A stretch of DNA of 7,652 bases from Actinomycetospora sp. (lineage in GTDB: Bacteria > Actinomycetota > Actinomycetes > Mycobacteriales > Pseudonocardiaceae). The translations under genes were made by a program, and so were the position numbers. The notes beneath the pieces were generated by a model that did no database searches, was not told the DNA's origin, and saw only the letters and a program-made list of their open reading frames with translations. Location: NCBI GenBank assembly GCA_025925615.1, contig JAICLN010000205.1:1-7652 (forward strand), given 5' to 3'. Of the stretch, positions 1-6,136 are shown in pieces. How positions within the stretch are numbered: the stretch's first letter is position 1; every line of letters starts with the position of its first letter.

Positions 1-32
1 ACCGGTCGGCGACCGACGCCTCCGACGGCCGA

Positions 33-71
33 CCCGCCGTCCCTCCCGGCGGCCGCGCCCGGGACGGCGGG
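33..71. terminator. Perfect 11-bp inverted repeat downstream of the leftward operon
   Basis: CCCGCCGTCCC at 33-43 pairs perfectly with GGGACGGCGGG at 61-71, leaving a 17-base GC-rich loop. It lies 64 bases past the stop codon of the leftward oxidoreductase gene (stop at 135-137), where an operon terminator would be expected. There is no T-tract on either side, so it would be an actinobacterial-type stem-loop terminator without a U-tail, or a 3'-end stabilising structure. It could equally serve a rightward gene ending before the window: one forward frame stays open from base 1 to a TGA at 115-117, but its composition gives no coding support. Confidence 0.5.
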
Positions 72-134
72 ACGACGCGGCGCGCGGTGGTACGCGCCCG
101 CCCACCCGACGTCGTGAGTCAGGAGCCGGAAGGG

Positions 135-554
135 TCAGCGACTCCCGAGGACCCGCGTCAGCGCGATCTCGATGACCACCCGCTCCGGGTTCGGCTTCGG
201 CGTGCGGTACCGGGCCGCGTAGCGGGCCTCGGCGTCGGCGACCGACGCCGGGTCCTCCCGCACCACCGCGATCCCCTCCAGCGTCGACCACCGCCCGCGC
301 TCGACCTGGCTGACCGCGACCCGCGCCCCGCCCTCCGGGGAGTCCACGCCGCGGCGGACGTTCGCGACCTTCTGGCTGCCCCGGCGGGTGATGACGCGGG
401 CGGTGGCCGTGTCGAGGTCGAGCGTCACCCCGACGGCGACGACGTGCGGGCTGCCGTCGCGGCGCAGCGTCGTCAGCGTGCCGAGGTGGTACTCGCGCCA
501 GAACTCGGCGAACTCCTCGCCGCGGGCGTGCAGGTCCTCTCCGGTGACGGCCAC
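135..554 (-). CDS. PPOX-class flavin/F420-dependent oxidoreductase (pyridoxamine-phosphate-oxidase-like split barrel)
   Basis: This is a 139-residue protein of the length usual for actinobacterial PPOX-class F420/FMN-binding split-barrel proteins. Family features visible are an N-terminal helix ending in FAEFWREYHLGTLTTLRRDG (about residues 15-34), where the strand 'GTLTTLRRDGSPHV' is the typical first barrel strand. Next comes a central segment with K and N before RR (QKVANVRR, about 61-68) of the kind that contacts the cofactor phosphate, then VAVSQVERGRWSTLEGIAVV leading into the last strands. Such proteins usually bind FMN or deazaflavin F420 and reduce small substrates, but the substrate here cannot be told. 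The GTG start at 554 lies 22 bases after the stop of the upstream dehydrogenase gene. There is no good Shine-Dalgarno, so translation is probably coupled. It is the last gene of the leftward operon. The family call is firm; the choice of F420 over FMN is inference. Confidence 0.8.
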   Translation of the reverse strand: MAVTGEDLHARGEEFAEFWREYHLGTLTTLRRDGSPHVVAVGVTLDLDTATARVITRRGSQKVANVRRGVDSPEGGARVAVSQVERGRWSTLEGIAVVREDPASVADAEARYAARYRTPKPNPERVVIEIALTRVLGSR

Positions 555-576
555 CCGGTGATCATCGCAGGCGGGC

Positions 577-1404
577 TCACGTGAACCAGTCCATGGCCGC
601 GTTGAGGGCCGGGAGCAGCAGGGTGCGCGGGGCGAGGCGGCCGCCGGCGGCGCTGAGCTGGTTGACCAGCCCGGGCACGACGCTGCGGTGCCCGGCCACC
701 ATGGCCGCGACGCCCGCCTCCGCGACGTCCTCGGCGTCCCCGACGGCGAGGCCGGGTGCGGCGTCGAACGCGTCGGTCCCCGCCGCGTCGGCGAACCCGG
801 TGCGCGTCAGGCCGGGGCTCAGCGTCGTCAGGGTGACCCCGGTGCCGGAGAGCTCGGCGTGTACCGCCTCGGAGAACGACTGCACGAACGCCTTGCTCGC
901 CGCGTAGCTCGCCACCCCGGGGAGCGGCTGGAACGCGGTGATCGAGGAGACGTTGAGGATCGCGCCGGTGCGCCGGCTGGACCGGGCGCGGTGCACGAAG
1001 GCGCCGACGGCGGCCACCGTCAGGTCGTGCAGCGCGAGGACGTTGAGCCGCACCAGTCCGTCCAGCGCCGCCCGCCCGTCGTCGTCCGCGAGCTCCGCGA
1101 CCCGACCCGTGACACCGAAACCCGCGCCGTTGACCAGGCCGATCACGCGCTCGTCGTGGAGGACGAGGTCGCGCACCGTGTCGAGGCCCTCGTCGGTGCC
1201 GAGGTCGGCCGCGTGCACCTCGGAGGTCAGACCGGAGAGTCCGCGCAGCTCCGCGGCGAGCTCGGCGAGCGCCTCCTCCCGGCGGGCGACGAGCAGCGTC
1301 GGGTAGCCCCGGGCGGCGAGCGTCCGGGCGATGGCGGCGCCGATCCCGGAGGAGGCGCCGGTGACGAGGACGTGGGCGTCGGGCCCGGGTGACGGCAGTG
1401 GCAT
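577..1404 (-). CDS. Classical short-chain dehydrogenase/reductase (SDR), NAD(P)-dependent
   Basis: This is a 275-residue Rossmann-fold oxidoreductase. The cofactor loop TGASSGIG is at residues 15-22. An arginine pair after the second strand (VARRE, 39-43) suggests NADP(H) preference. VNGAG (91-95) stands in for the usual NNAG, with N121, the catalytic serine in NVSS (151-154), and Y167-A-A-S-K171 as the YxxxK catalytic pair. SPGLTRTGF (196-204) is the typical substrate-side loop. It resembles the DltE/YqjQ-like branch of classical SDRs, whose substrates are mostly unknown, so no substrate is assigned. The reading frame stays open upstream to 1647, but that extension is antisense-like Arg/His/Pro sequence overlapping the radical SAM gene. 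ATG 1404 puts the glycine motif at the expected depth and leaves a 20-base gap to the upstream stop. It is the third gene of the leftward operon. Confidence 0.92.
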   Translation of the reverse strand: MPLPSPGPDAHVLVTGASSGIGAAIARTLAARGYPTLLVARREEALAELAAELRGLSGLTSEVHAADLGTDEGLDTVRDLVLHDERVIGLVNGAGFGVTGRVAELADDDGRAALDGLVRLNVLALHDLTVAAVGAFVHRARSSRRTGAILNVSSITAFQPLPGVASYAASKAFVQSFSEAVHAELSGTGVTLTTLSPGLTRTGFADAAGTDAFDAAPGLAVGDAEDVAEAGVAAMVAGHRSVVPGLVNQLSAAGGRLAPRTLLLPALNAAMDWFT

Positions 1405-1424
1405 GGGCCGTCTGTACCCGGACG

Positions 1425-2525
1425 TCACGTCCAGTAGAGCAGTCTCGCGTCGGGGAGCAGGTCCTCGACGAGTCCGGTGACGTGCGTGCGGAGCGCGGCC
1501 ATGACGTCGTCGGCGTAGACGTGCTTCACCGAGCCGAAGCGACCGCGCTTCGTGCGGCGCTGCTCCGGGTCCATCTCGAGGCGGGTCGCGGGGTACCAGC
1601 CCTCGAGGACCTCCTTGCTGCCCGGCGTGAACCGGTGGGTGATGCACTCGACGGTCAGGTCGGTGCCCGACCCGCGCACGGCGTCCGCCACCTCGCCGAG
1701 CAGGTCGGCGTAGGCCTCATCCCAGCCGGGCTCCGGGATGATCGGCGCCAGCGTCACCCCGACCGGCCAGCCGGCGTGCGCGAGCGTCCCGAGCGCGGCG
1801 ACCCGCGCGCCCACCGGGTCGGTGCCGCCCTCGAACCGCGACCACGGGCTCAGCGAGGACCGCAGCCGGGTCCGACCGTGGTGGGGCAGGTCGAGCAGCG
1901 GCGTGAGGTCGGCGAACTTCGTGGTGGCCCGCAGCTGGACCGGGCCGGAGAACTCGTGGGTCCCGACGTGGCCGATGGCCGCCGCGAGGACGCCGGTCGC
2001 GGGCTCGATGCCGAGCGGGTCGGTGTAGCAGGACGCCTCGAAGGTCGTGCCCTCGTGGGCGGGGGCCCGGTTCGTGGAGGTGACGTTCCCGTGGCCGACG
2101 TAGCCGTCGAGGTTCGCGAGGATCCGGTCCAGGTCGGCGTACACCCGGGTGATCGGCGGGCCCGTGAGCGATCCGGCGAGGTAGCAGTACTGGCAGTGCG
2201 CCGGGCAGCCCCGCGCGAGGTCGACCCGCCAGTCCGCGCTCGGCGGGATCGGGTCGAGCTTCCGGGCGGAATCGGGGCTCACGACGACGGCGAGGGTCGC
2301 CTTCGCCCGCGCGTAGGTCTCGCGCTCGGTCTCCCCGCGCACGCCCGTGATCCGGTCGCCCCGCAGCAGCTCGATGTCGGTGGTGCCGAGCGCCTCGCAG
2401 CGCCGGACGACCTCGGCGGCGTGCGGGTGCTCCTGCGCGGAGCGGGTGACGCGGACGTGCCGCGGGACCCAGGGACGGTGCAGCCGGGCCTCGCGGCCCG
2501 CCGCGGGACGTGCGGGGGCGACCAT
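1425..2525 (-). CDS. splB-like: Radical SAM protein of the spore photoproduct lyase family
   Basis: This is a 366-residue protein that aligns from memory along its length with Bacillus spore photoproduct lyase, which repairs the UV lesion 5-thyminyl-5,6-dihydrothymine in DNA. The radical SAM cluster motif is C107-x3-C111-x2-C114, followed by Y115, within RGCPAHCQYCYLAGS. The segment TFEASCYTDPLGIE (161-174) matches the lyase segment that carries the hydrogen-donating cysteine, here C166. TTKFAD (201-206) holds the equivalent of a substrate-contacting lysine, and HHGRTRLRSSLSP, ITHRFT and KRGRFGSVKHVY near the C-terminus match conserved blocks, ending in LLYWT (Bacillus ends similarly). The gene lies second in a leftward operon, 28 bases after the repeat-rich membrane protein, with only a weak Shine-Dalgarno. 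Family membership is clear. Whether it repairs spore photoproduct here is inference, since this is not an endospore former. The first 15 or so residues have no match, and a later start is possible. Confidence 0.88.
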   Translation of the reverse strand: MVAPARPAAGREARLHRPWVPRHVRVTRSAQEHPHAAEVVRRCEALGTTDIELLRGDRITGVRGETERETYARAKATLAVVVSPDSARKLDPIPPSADWRVDLARGCPAHCQYCYLAGSLTGPPITRVYADLDRILANLDGYVGHGNVTSTNRAPAHEGTTFEASCYTDPLGIEPATGVLAAAIGHVGTHEFSGPVQLRATTKFADLTPLLDLPHHGRTRLRSSLSPWSRFEGGTDPVGARVAALGTLAHAGWPVGVTLAPIIPEPGWDEAYADLLGEVADAVRGSGTDLTVECITHRFTPGSKEVLEGWYPATRLEMDPEQRRTKRGRFGSVKHVYADDVMAALRTHVTGLVEDLLPDARLLYWT

Positions 2526-2553
2526 CCGTCCGGCTACCCGGGGACGATCGGCC

Positions 2554-4800
2554 TCACCACGTCCAGAGCCGTGACCACCATCCCTCGGTGCCCGACGTCG
2601 GAGCGAACGACTGGCTCGACGTGTCCGAGGCCTTGACCACGCCGTTCGAGGACTGCGAGATGTAGGTCGTCTTCGAGTCCCCGTCCGAGCTCGTGGTGCT
2701 CTTGCGGGTCACCATGTTGCCGCTGTCGTCCGAGGTCGTGGTCTCCCGGGTCGTGGAGCCGTCGGAGCCCTTCGAGGTGCTCGTCTTCACCGAGGAGGTC
2801 GACTTCTTCGAGTCCGAGGAGCTCTTCTTCGCGTCCGACGAGGACGTGGAGGAGGCCGGCCCCGACGACGCCGACTTGGACGACGCCGACTTGGACGACG
2901 CCGGCTTGGACGACGCAGACTTGGACGACGCAGACTTGGACGACGCGGATGACTTCGACCCGGACTTCGATCCGGAGTCCGTCGCCTTGGTGGCGTCGGG
3001 GCTCGCGGACTTCGACGCGCTCGACGACGTCGAGGTCGGCGCCGTCGCCGTGGGCGCCTTCGAGGACGCATCCGCGGTGTCCTTGGACGCCGACGAATCG
3101 GCCTTCGACGACGAGGCCGTCTCGGCCGGGTCCGTCGACTCCTTCGTCGTCGTGACCTCGACCGACGACGCGTCGGCCGAGCGTGTCGTGCTCTGCGTGG
3201 TCTTCGAGTGTGACGACGGGTCGGTCCGGGTGGAGCGGGTCGTCACCGAGCCCGAGGGGTCCACCGAGCGGGCGCGCGTGGTGACGACGCCCGTCGTCGG
3301 GTCGGTCTCGGTCGAGGACGCGCCGTCGGGGGAGGTCGCGACCCGCGGTGCGGACGAGCCGGTCGGCGCGGCGCCGGTGGTCGTCGTGATCCCGTCCGAC
3401 GACCCGGGCGGCGCGTCGGTGGACGCCGGCCCGAGGGTCGGGATCGGCCAGCCCTCCGGCGCGGCCTTCGCCCCGCCGCGGGACCCGGTGGTCGGCGCCA
3501 GCGGCGAGCCGTCGCCGCCGGTGCCCGGGGCGAGGGTGGAGCCCGTGCCGGTCGCGGTGGCCTCGCCCGGCAGGTCCGCGGTCGTCGGGGCGCCCGAGGC
3601 GGACGGCGGGTCGGAGCTGCTCGGGCCGAGCATCGGGATCGGCCAGCCCTCGGGCGCGACGGCGGGCACGGCGGCCGTGGGGGTCTGCCCGCCGGCCCCG
3701 CCACGCTTCTTCGCTCCGTCGTCGGCCTTCTTCGGCGGCTCGACCTTCGGCACCTCGACCTTCGGCACCTCGACCTTCGGCACCTCGACCTTCGGCACCT
3801 CGACCTTCGGCACCTCGGCCTTCGGCACCTCGGCCTTCGGACCGGTCCCGGCGCCGTCGGCCTTGGGCTCGTCCGCCTTCTTCGAAGGCTGCTCCTTCGG
3901 CGTGTCGGCCTTCGGCGCCTGCTCCGCCGGCTTGTCCGCCTTCGGCTCGTCCGCCTTCGGCTCGTCGGCCTTCGGGGAGTCGCCCTTCCGCGCGGCACCG
4001 CCGCCGTCACCCGGGGGCAGGACGCCACCGAGCACCCGGCCCGGGAGGTCCTGGACCCGTGGCGGATCGGCGAGCGTCGGGCCCGCGGGAGCAGGCGGAC
4101 CCGACGCGCCGCCGCTGGGCGGGACGATCGGGGCGAGCGGCGCGGCGGGCTCCGCCGGCTCGGCGCGGGGGGCGGGAACCGCGGGGGACGCCGCCGAGGC
4201 CCCGGGCACGATCGGCGCGAGGGGCGGCTCCCAGCCCGACGGGGTGCTCGACGCGGGCGCGGGTGCACTGCCGAGGGCGCGGGCTCCGGGCAGCGGGATC
4301 GGGGTCAGCGGTGGGGCGAGTGCGTCGTCGGAGTCCGGGGCGGCGGCTCCGGGGTCGGCGGGCGCGGCACCGGCCGCCAGGCCGCCCGGGGCGGCGGGGC
4401 CGGGCGATGCCCCCAGGTCGGCACCCGGCGCACTCGAGCCGGCTGCCGGGCCCTGGCCGTACCCCGTCCCGGCGCCGTCACCGGACCCGCCATAGCCCGA
4501 TCCCCCGGGGCCCGTTCCCCCGGGGCCCGATCCACCGGGGCCCGAACCGGAGCCCGGGTCGGCACCGGACGGGTCGGGCGGGGCGTCTTCGGTGTCGCTG
4601 GCGAGCGCGCGCGACGTCCCCGTGCCGCCGGCCTGCTCGGCCGGCCCGACGGGCGCGATCACGGTGCGGCCGACGCCGAGCGCCGCCGCGAGGATCGCCA
4701 CCGCGAACAGACCCGTGACCGCGACGCTGCGGGCCGACCAGCGCGGCCACCTCCGCGGGCGGCGATCCGTGCCCCATCCGTTCAGGGAGCCCGAAGGCAT
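2554..4800 (-). CDS. Membrane-anchored, Pro/Gly/Ala/Ser/Thr-rich repeat protein (surface or cell-wall-exposed, unknown function)
   Basis: This is a 748-residue protein I cannot assign to a family. Residues 12-25 are basic (RRPRRWPRW). About residues 25-45 form one hydrophobic segment (SVAVTGLFAVAILAAALGVG) acting as an uncleaved signal anchor, so the remaining 700 residues should lie outside the membrane. They comprise a Gly/Ser/Pro stretch (83-140), a Pro/Ala-rich stretch with recurring PLAPIVP, a charged PKADE repeat (277-316), an EVPKV repeat (322-355), two PEGWPIPxLGP copies (383-393 and 448-458), a Thr-rich section of 13-15-residue TDPxxGxVTTR-like units (497-556), a Ser/Lys/Ala array SSKSA (617-647), a second Thr-rich section (678-728), and the terminus WWSRLWTW. 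Ser/Thr/Pro richness would suit O-mannosylation. The ATG at 4800 follows a GGGACAGGT/GGGGAGAG purine run. The open frame continues to 5010 but would cross the divergent promoter and gene start. GC-rich third positions support the frame. It is the first gene of the leftward operon. Confidence 0.75.
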   Translation of the reverse strand: MPSGSLNGWGTDRRPRRWPRWSARSVAVTGLFAVAILAAALGVGRTVIAPVGPAEQAGGTGTSRALASDTEDAPPDPSGADPGSGSGPGGSGPGGTGPGGSGYGGSGDGAGTGYGQGPAAGSSAPGADLGASPGPAAPGGLAAGAAPADPGAAAPDSDDALAPPLTPIPLPGARALGSAPAPASSTPSGWEPPLAPIVPGASAASPAVPAPRAEPAEPAAPLAPIVPPSGGASGPPAPAGPTLADPPRVQDLPGRVLGGVLPPGDGGGAARKGDSPKADEPKADEPKADKPAEQAPKADTPKEQPSKKADEPKADGAGTGPKAEVPKAEVPKVEVPKVEVPKVEVPKVEVPKVEPPKKADDGAKKRGGAGGQTPTAAVPAVAPEGWPIPMLGPSSSDPPSASGAPTTADLPGEATATGTGSTLAPGTGGDGSPLAPTTGSRGGAKAAPEGWPIPTLGPASTDAPPGSSDGITTTTGAAPTGSSAPRVATSPDGASSTETDPTTGVVTTRARSVDPSGSVTTRSTRTDPSSHSKTTQSTTRSADASSVEVTTTKESTDPAETASSSKADSSASKDTADASSKAPTATAPTSTSSSASKSASPDATKATDSGSKSGSKSSASSKSASSKSASSKPASSKSASSKSASSGPASSTSSSDAKKSSSDSKKSTSSVKTSTSKGSDGSTTRETTTSDDSGNMVTRKSTTSSDGDSKTTYISQSSNGVVKASDTSSQSFAPTSGTEGWWSRLWTW
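2864..2948 (-). repeat. 15-bp tandem array encoding SSKSA pentapeptides
   Basis: Five full 15-bp units start at 2864, 2879, 2894, 2909 and 2924, followed by a partial unit. The plus-strand unit is GACGACGCCGACTTG with few substitutions (one unit has GGCTTG, two have GCAGAC). On the coding strand this gives Ser-Lys-Ser-Ala-Ser steps at residues 617-647. Because the unit is a multiple of three, copy-number change keeps the frame. Confidence 0.9.
3438..3651 (-). repeat. Dispersed duplicate encoding PEGWPIPxLGP
   Basis: The 19-base plus-strand sequence TCGGGATCGGCCAGCCCTC occurs identically at 3438-3456 and 3633-3651. On the coding strand both lie within PEGWPIP-x-LGP (protein residues 383-393 and 448-458), the only well-conserved, Trp-containing motif inside otherwise low-complexity sequence. 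Confidence 0.85.
3744..3840 (-). repeat. 15-bp tandem array encoding EVPKV pentapeptides
   Basis: Units of CCTTCGGCACCTCGA (plus strand) start at 3744, 3759, 3774 and 3789. Two near-identical units ending CTCGG start at 3804 and 3819, and a partial copy begins at 3834. The coding strand reads Lys-Val/Ala-Glu-Val-Pro repeats (protein residues 322-355). Four units are identical, indicating recent expansion or homogenisation. Confidence 0.92.
3853..3972 (-). repeat. Degenerate 15-bp array encoding PKADE/PKADK pentapeptides
   Basis: Plus-strand units of the GCCTTCGGCTCGTCC type recur, with two well-conserved copies near 3944-3973 and further diverged copies. On the coding strand they give PKADE, PKADE, PKADK, then PKADT and KKADEPKAD (protein residues 277-316). 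It is adjacent to the EVPKV array and shares the GCCTTCGG core, so the two arrays may have a common origin. Confidence 0.75.
4499..4543 (-). repeat. Three 15-bp units encoding Gly/Ser/Pro pentapeptides
   Basis: GATCCCCCGGGGCCC (4499-4513), GTTCCCCCGGGGCCC (4514-4528) and GATCCACCGGGGCCC (4529-4543) are consecutive and differ at one to two bases each. They encode G-S/T-G-P-G steps in the membrane-proximal Gly-rich region, near protein residues 86-101. The core CCCCGGGG is itself palindromic. Confidence 0.85.
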
Positions 4801-4859
4801 ACCTGTCCCACTCTCTCCCCGACCTGCCACCTCCGGCCCCACCGAACCGGAGATCCGGG

Positions 4860-4889
4860 AGGTTACGCGTCCGATGTGTCTCAAGTCAG
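4860..4889 (-). promoter_or_regulatory. Candidate sigma-70-type promoter for the leftward operon
   Basis: On the minus strand CTGACT (4889-4884, five of six against TTGACt) is followed after 18 bases by TAACCT (4865-4860), which fits the actinobacterial TANNNT -10 pattern. Transcription would begin near 4853, giving a leader of about 50 bases before the ATG at 4800. It lies in the 124-base divergent intergenic region. No equally convincing rightward promoter was seen there. This is pattern matching by eye only. Confidence 0.4.
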
Positions 4890-4924
4890 TCGTTTCGGGT
4901 TTCTCGCCGACCTCACGGGGCACG

Positions 4925-6136
4925 ATGGATGCCGTGGGTGCACCGCGGGCCGTGCCGTTGCCCGAACGTGTCATCGAACCGCCGCCCGGCTCCGACGATC
5001 GGGTGACCATCAGTCCCCGGTTGGAGCTGGACCTCGGCGTCGTCGCGCGTGCGCACCGCGCGTTCCGTGACGCCCTGCCCGAGGCCGAGGTCGCCTACGC
5101 CGTCAAGGCGAATCCGCACCCGGAGGTCCTCGCGCTGCTCGCCGAGCAGGGCGCGAGCGTCGACCTCGCGAGCATCGGCGAGCTCGACGCGTGCCTGCTC
5201 GCCGGCGTCCCGCCCGCCCGCATGAGCTGGGGCAACCCGGTGAAGAAGGCCGCCGACGTCCGCGCCGCCGTCGCGGCCGGGGTGCGCCGCTTCACCACCG
5301 ACGCCTCCGCCGACGTCGACCTCCTCGCCCGCCTCGCCCCGGGCGCCGCGATCACCGTGCGGCTCGGCGCCGACGACACCGGCTCGGCCACCCCCTTCGC
5401 CGGCAAGTTCGGGGTGGCGCCCGACGAGGCCGCCGCGCTGCTGATCCGCGCCCGCGACGCGGGGCTGCGCCCGCACGGACTCGGCTTCCACCCGGGCTCG
5501 CAGCAGACCGATCCGGACGCCTGGCGTCGGGGCATCGTCGCGGCGGCGCGGGCGGTGGAACGGTTCGGCCAACCGGTCCCGGAGCTCAACGTGGGCGGCG
5601 GGTTCCCGACGGGGCACGGTACCGGTCCGGTCCCCGACCTCGCCACGTGCGCCGCCGCGATCCGCGGTGCCCTGGCCACCCATGCCGAGGTGCCCGGCGT
5701 CGGGAGCTGGCGGCCGTCCCTGGTCGCGGAGCCGGGGCGCGCGCTCGTCGCCGACGCCGGCGTGCTCGTGTCCGAGGTCGTGCTGGTCACCGAGCGCGCG
5801 GGCCGCCGATGGGTCTACCTCGACGTCGGGCGCTACCAGGGCCTCGCCGAGACCGAGGGCGAGATGATCGTCTACCGGCTCCGCACCCCCGGGCACCCGC
5901 CCGACGCGCCCCGCGGCCCCGTCGTGCTCGCCGGCCCGACGTGCGACGGGGACGACGTCCTGTACCGCCACGCCGACGTGCGGCTGGCCCTCGACCTGGC
6001 CGCCGGCGACGTCGTCGAGATCCTCGGCGCGGGCGCCTACACCGCCAGCTACGCCTCGGTTGGCTTCAACGGCCTCCCGCCGCTGCCCACCGTGATCCGT
6101 CGCGCCACCCACGAGACCCCTGAGGAGACCGCTTGA
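4925..6136 (+). CDS. Fold-type III PLP-dependent ornithine/lysine decarboxylase
   Basis: This 403-residue protein should decarboxylate L-ornithine to putrescine (or L-lysine to cadaverine), supplying the diamine for the next gene. It has the full eukaryotic-ODC-like residue set. The PLP lysine is K61 in YAVKAN, with D80 and E86 in VDLASIGE. H189 and S192 lie in FHPGSQ, and the phosphate-binding glycines 224-226 in NVGGGFP. E269 and R272 lie in EPGR, and D300 in YLDVGRY matches the side-chain-amine-binding Asp. C340-D341 lie in GPTCDGDD (partner-subunit active-site residues), Y372 in GAYTASY, and F381-N-G follows. GPTCD rather than the GPxCESxD of diaminopimelate decarboxylase argues against LysA. 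The frame is open upstream, but ATG 4925 clears the divergent gene and gives a normal N-terminus. GTG 5003 is a fallback. The Shine-Dalgarno is modest (ACGGGGC). Ornithine versus lysine preference cannot be read here. Confidence 0.9.
   Translation: MDAVGAPRAVPLPERVIEPPPGSDDRVTISPRLELDLGVVARAHRAFRDALPEAEVAYAVKANPHPEVLALLAEQGASVDLASIGELDACLLAGVPPARMSWGNPVKKAADVRAAVAAGVRRFTTDASADVDLLARLAPGAAITVRLGADDTGSATPFAGKFGVAPDEAAALLIRARDAGLRPHGLGFHPGSQQTDPDAWRRGIVAAARAVERFGQPVPELNVGGGFPTGHGTGPVPDLATCAAAIRGALATHAEVPGVGSWRPSLVAEPGRALVADAGVLVSEVVLVTERAGRRWVYLDVGRYQGLAETEGEMIVYRLRTPGHPPDAPRGPVVLAGPTCDGDDVLYRHADVRLALDLAAGDVVEILGAGAYTASYASVGFNGLPPLPTVIRRATHETPEETA
6122..6136 (+). promoter_or_regulatory. Shine-Dalgarno and TTGA stop/start overlap fixing a TTG start
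   Basis: GAGGAG (6122-6127) sits five bases before TTG 6133, whose last two bases plus the following A form the TGA stop of the decarboxylase. This spacing supports the rare TTG initiator and implies translational coupling of the two polyamine genes. Confidence 0.8.

Noticed and set aside
1..117. Possible 3' end of a plus-strand gene stopping at 115-117
   Set aside because: The frame is open but encodes only Pro/Ala/Arg low-complexity sequence and contains the perfect stem-loop, so there is no positive coding evidence.
577..582. Identical ACGTGA ends of the SDR and lyase genes (577-582 and 1425-1430)
   Set aside because: Thr-stop with the common ACG and TGA codons is expected by chance in GC-rich DNA, and the flanks do not match further.
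1405..1647. N-terminal extension of the SDR frame upstream of ATG 1404
   Set aside because: It would overlap the 3' part of the lyase gene and encodes Arg/His/Pro-rich antisense-like sequence with no SDR homology. The start at 1404 puts TGASSGIG at the usual position.
2693..4495. A 600-codon open frame on the plus strand opposite the repeat protein
   Set aside because: It mirrors the repeat arrays and the lack of AT-rich stop codons in GC-rich DNA. The minus frame has the membrane anchor, a purine-rich ribosome site, sensible repeats and GC-rich third positions; the plus frame has none of these.
4592..4924. Longer N-terminus of the decarboxylase (starts at 4592 or ATG 4874)
   Set aside because: The 4592 start lies inside the oppositely oriented repeat-protein gene, and 4874 would overlap the likely leftward promoter. 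The protein from 4925 already has a normal family N-terminus.
4801..5010. Longer N-terminus of the repeat protein (up to 5010)
   Set aside because: It would cover the divergent intergenic region and the start of the decarboxylase, and would place 70 non-hydrophobic residues ahead of the signal anchor.
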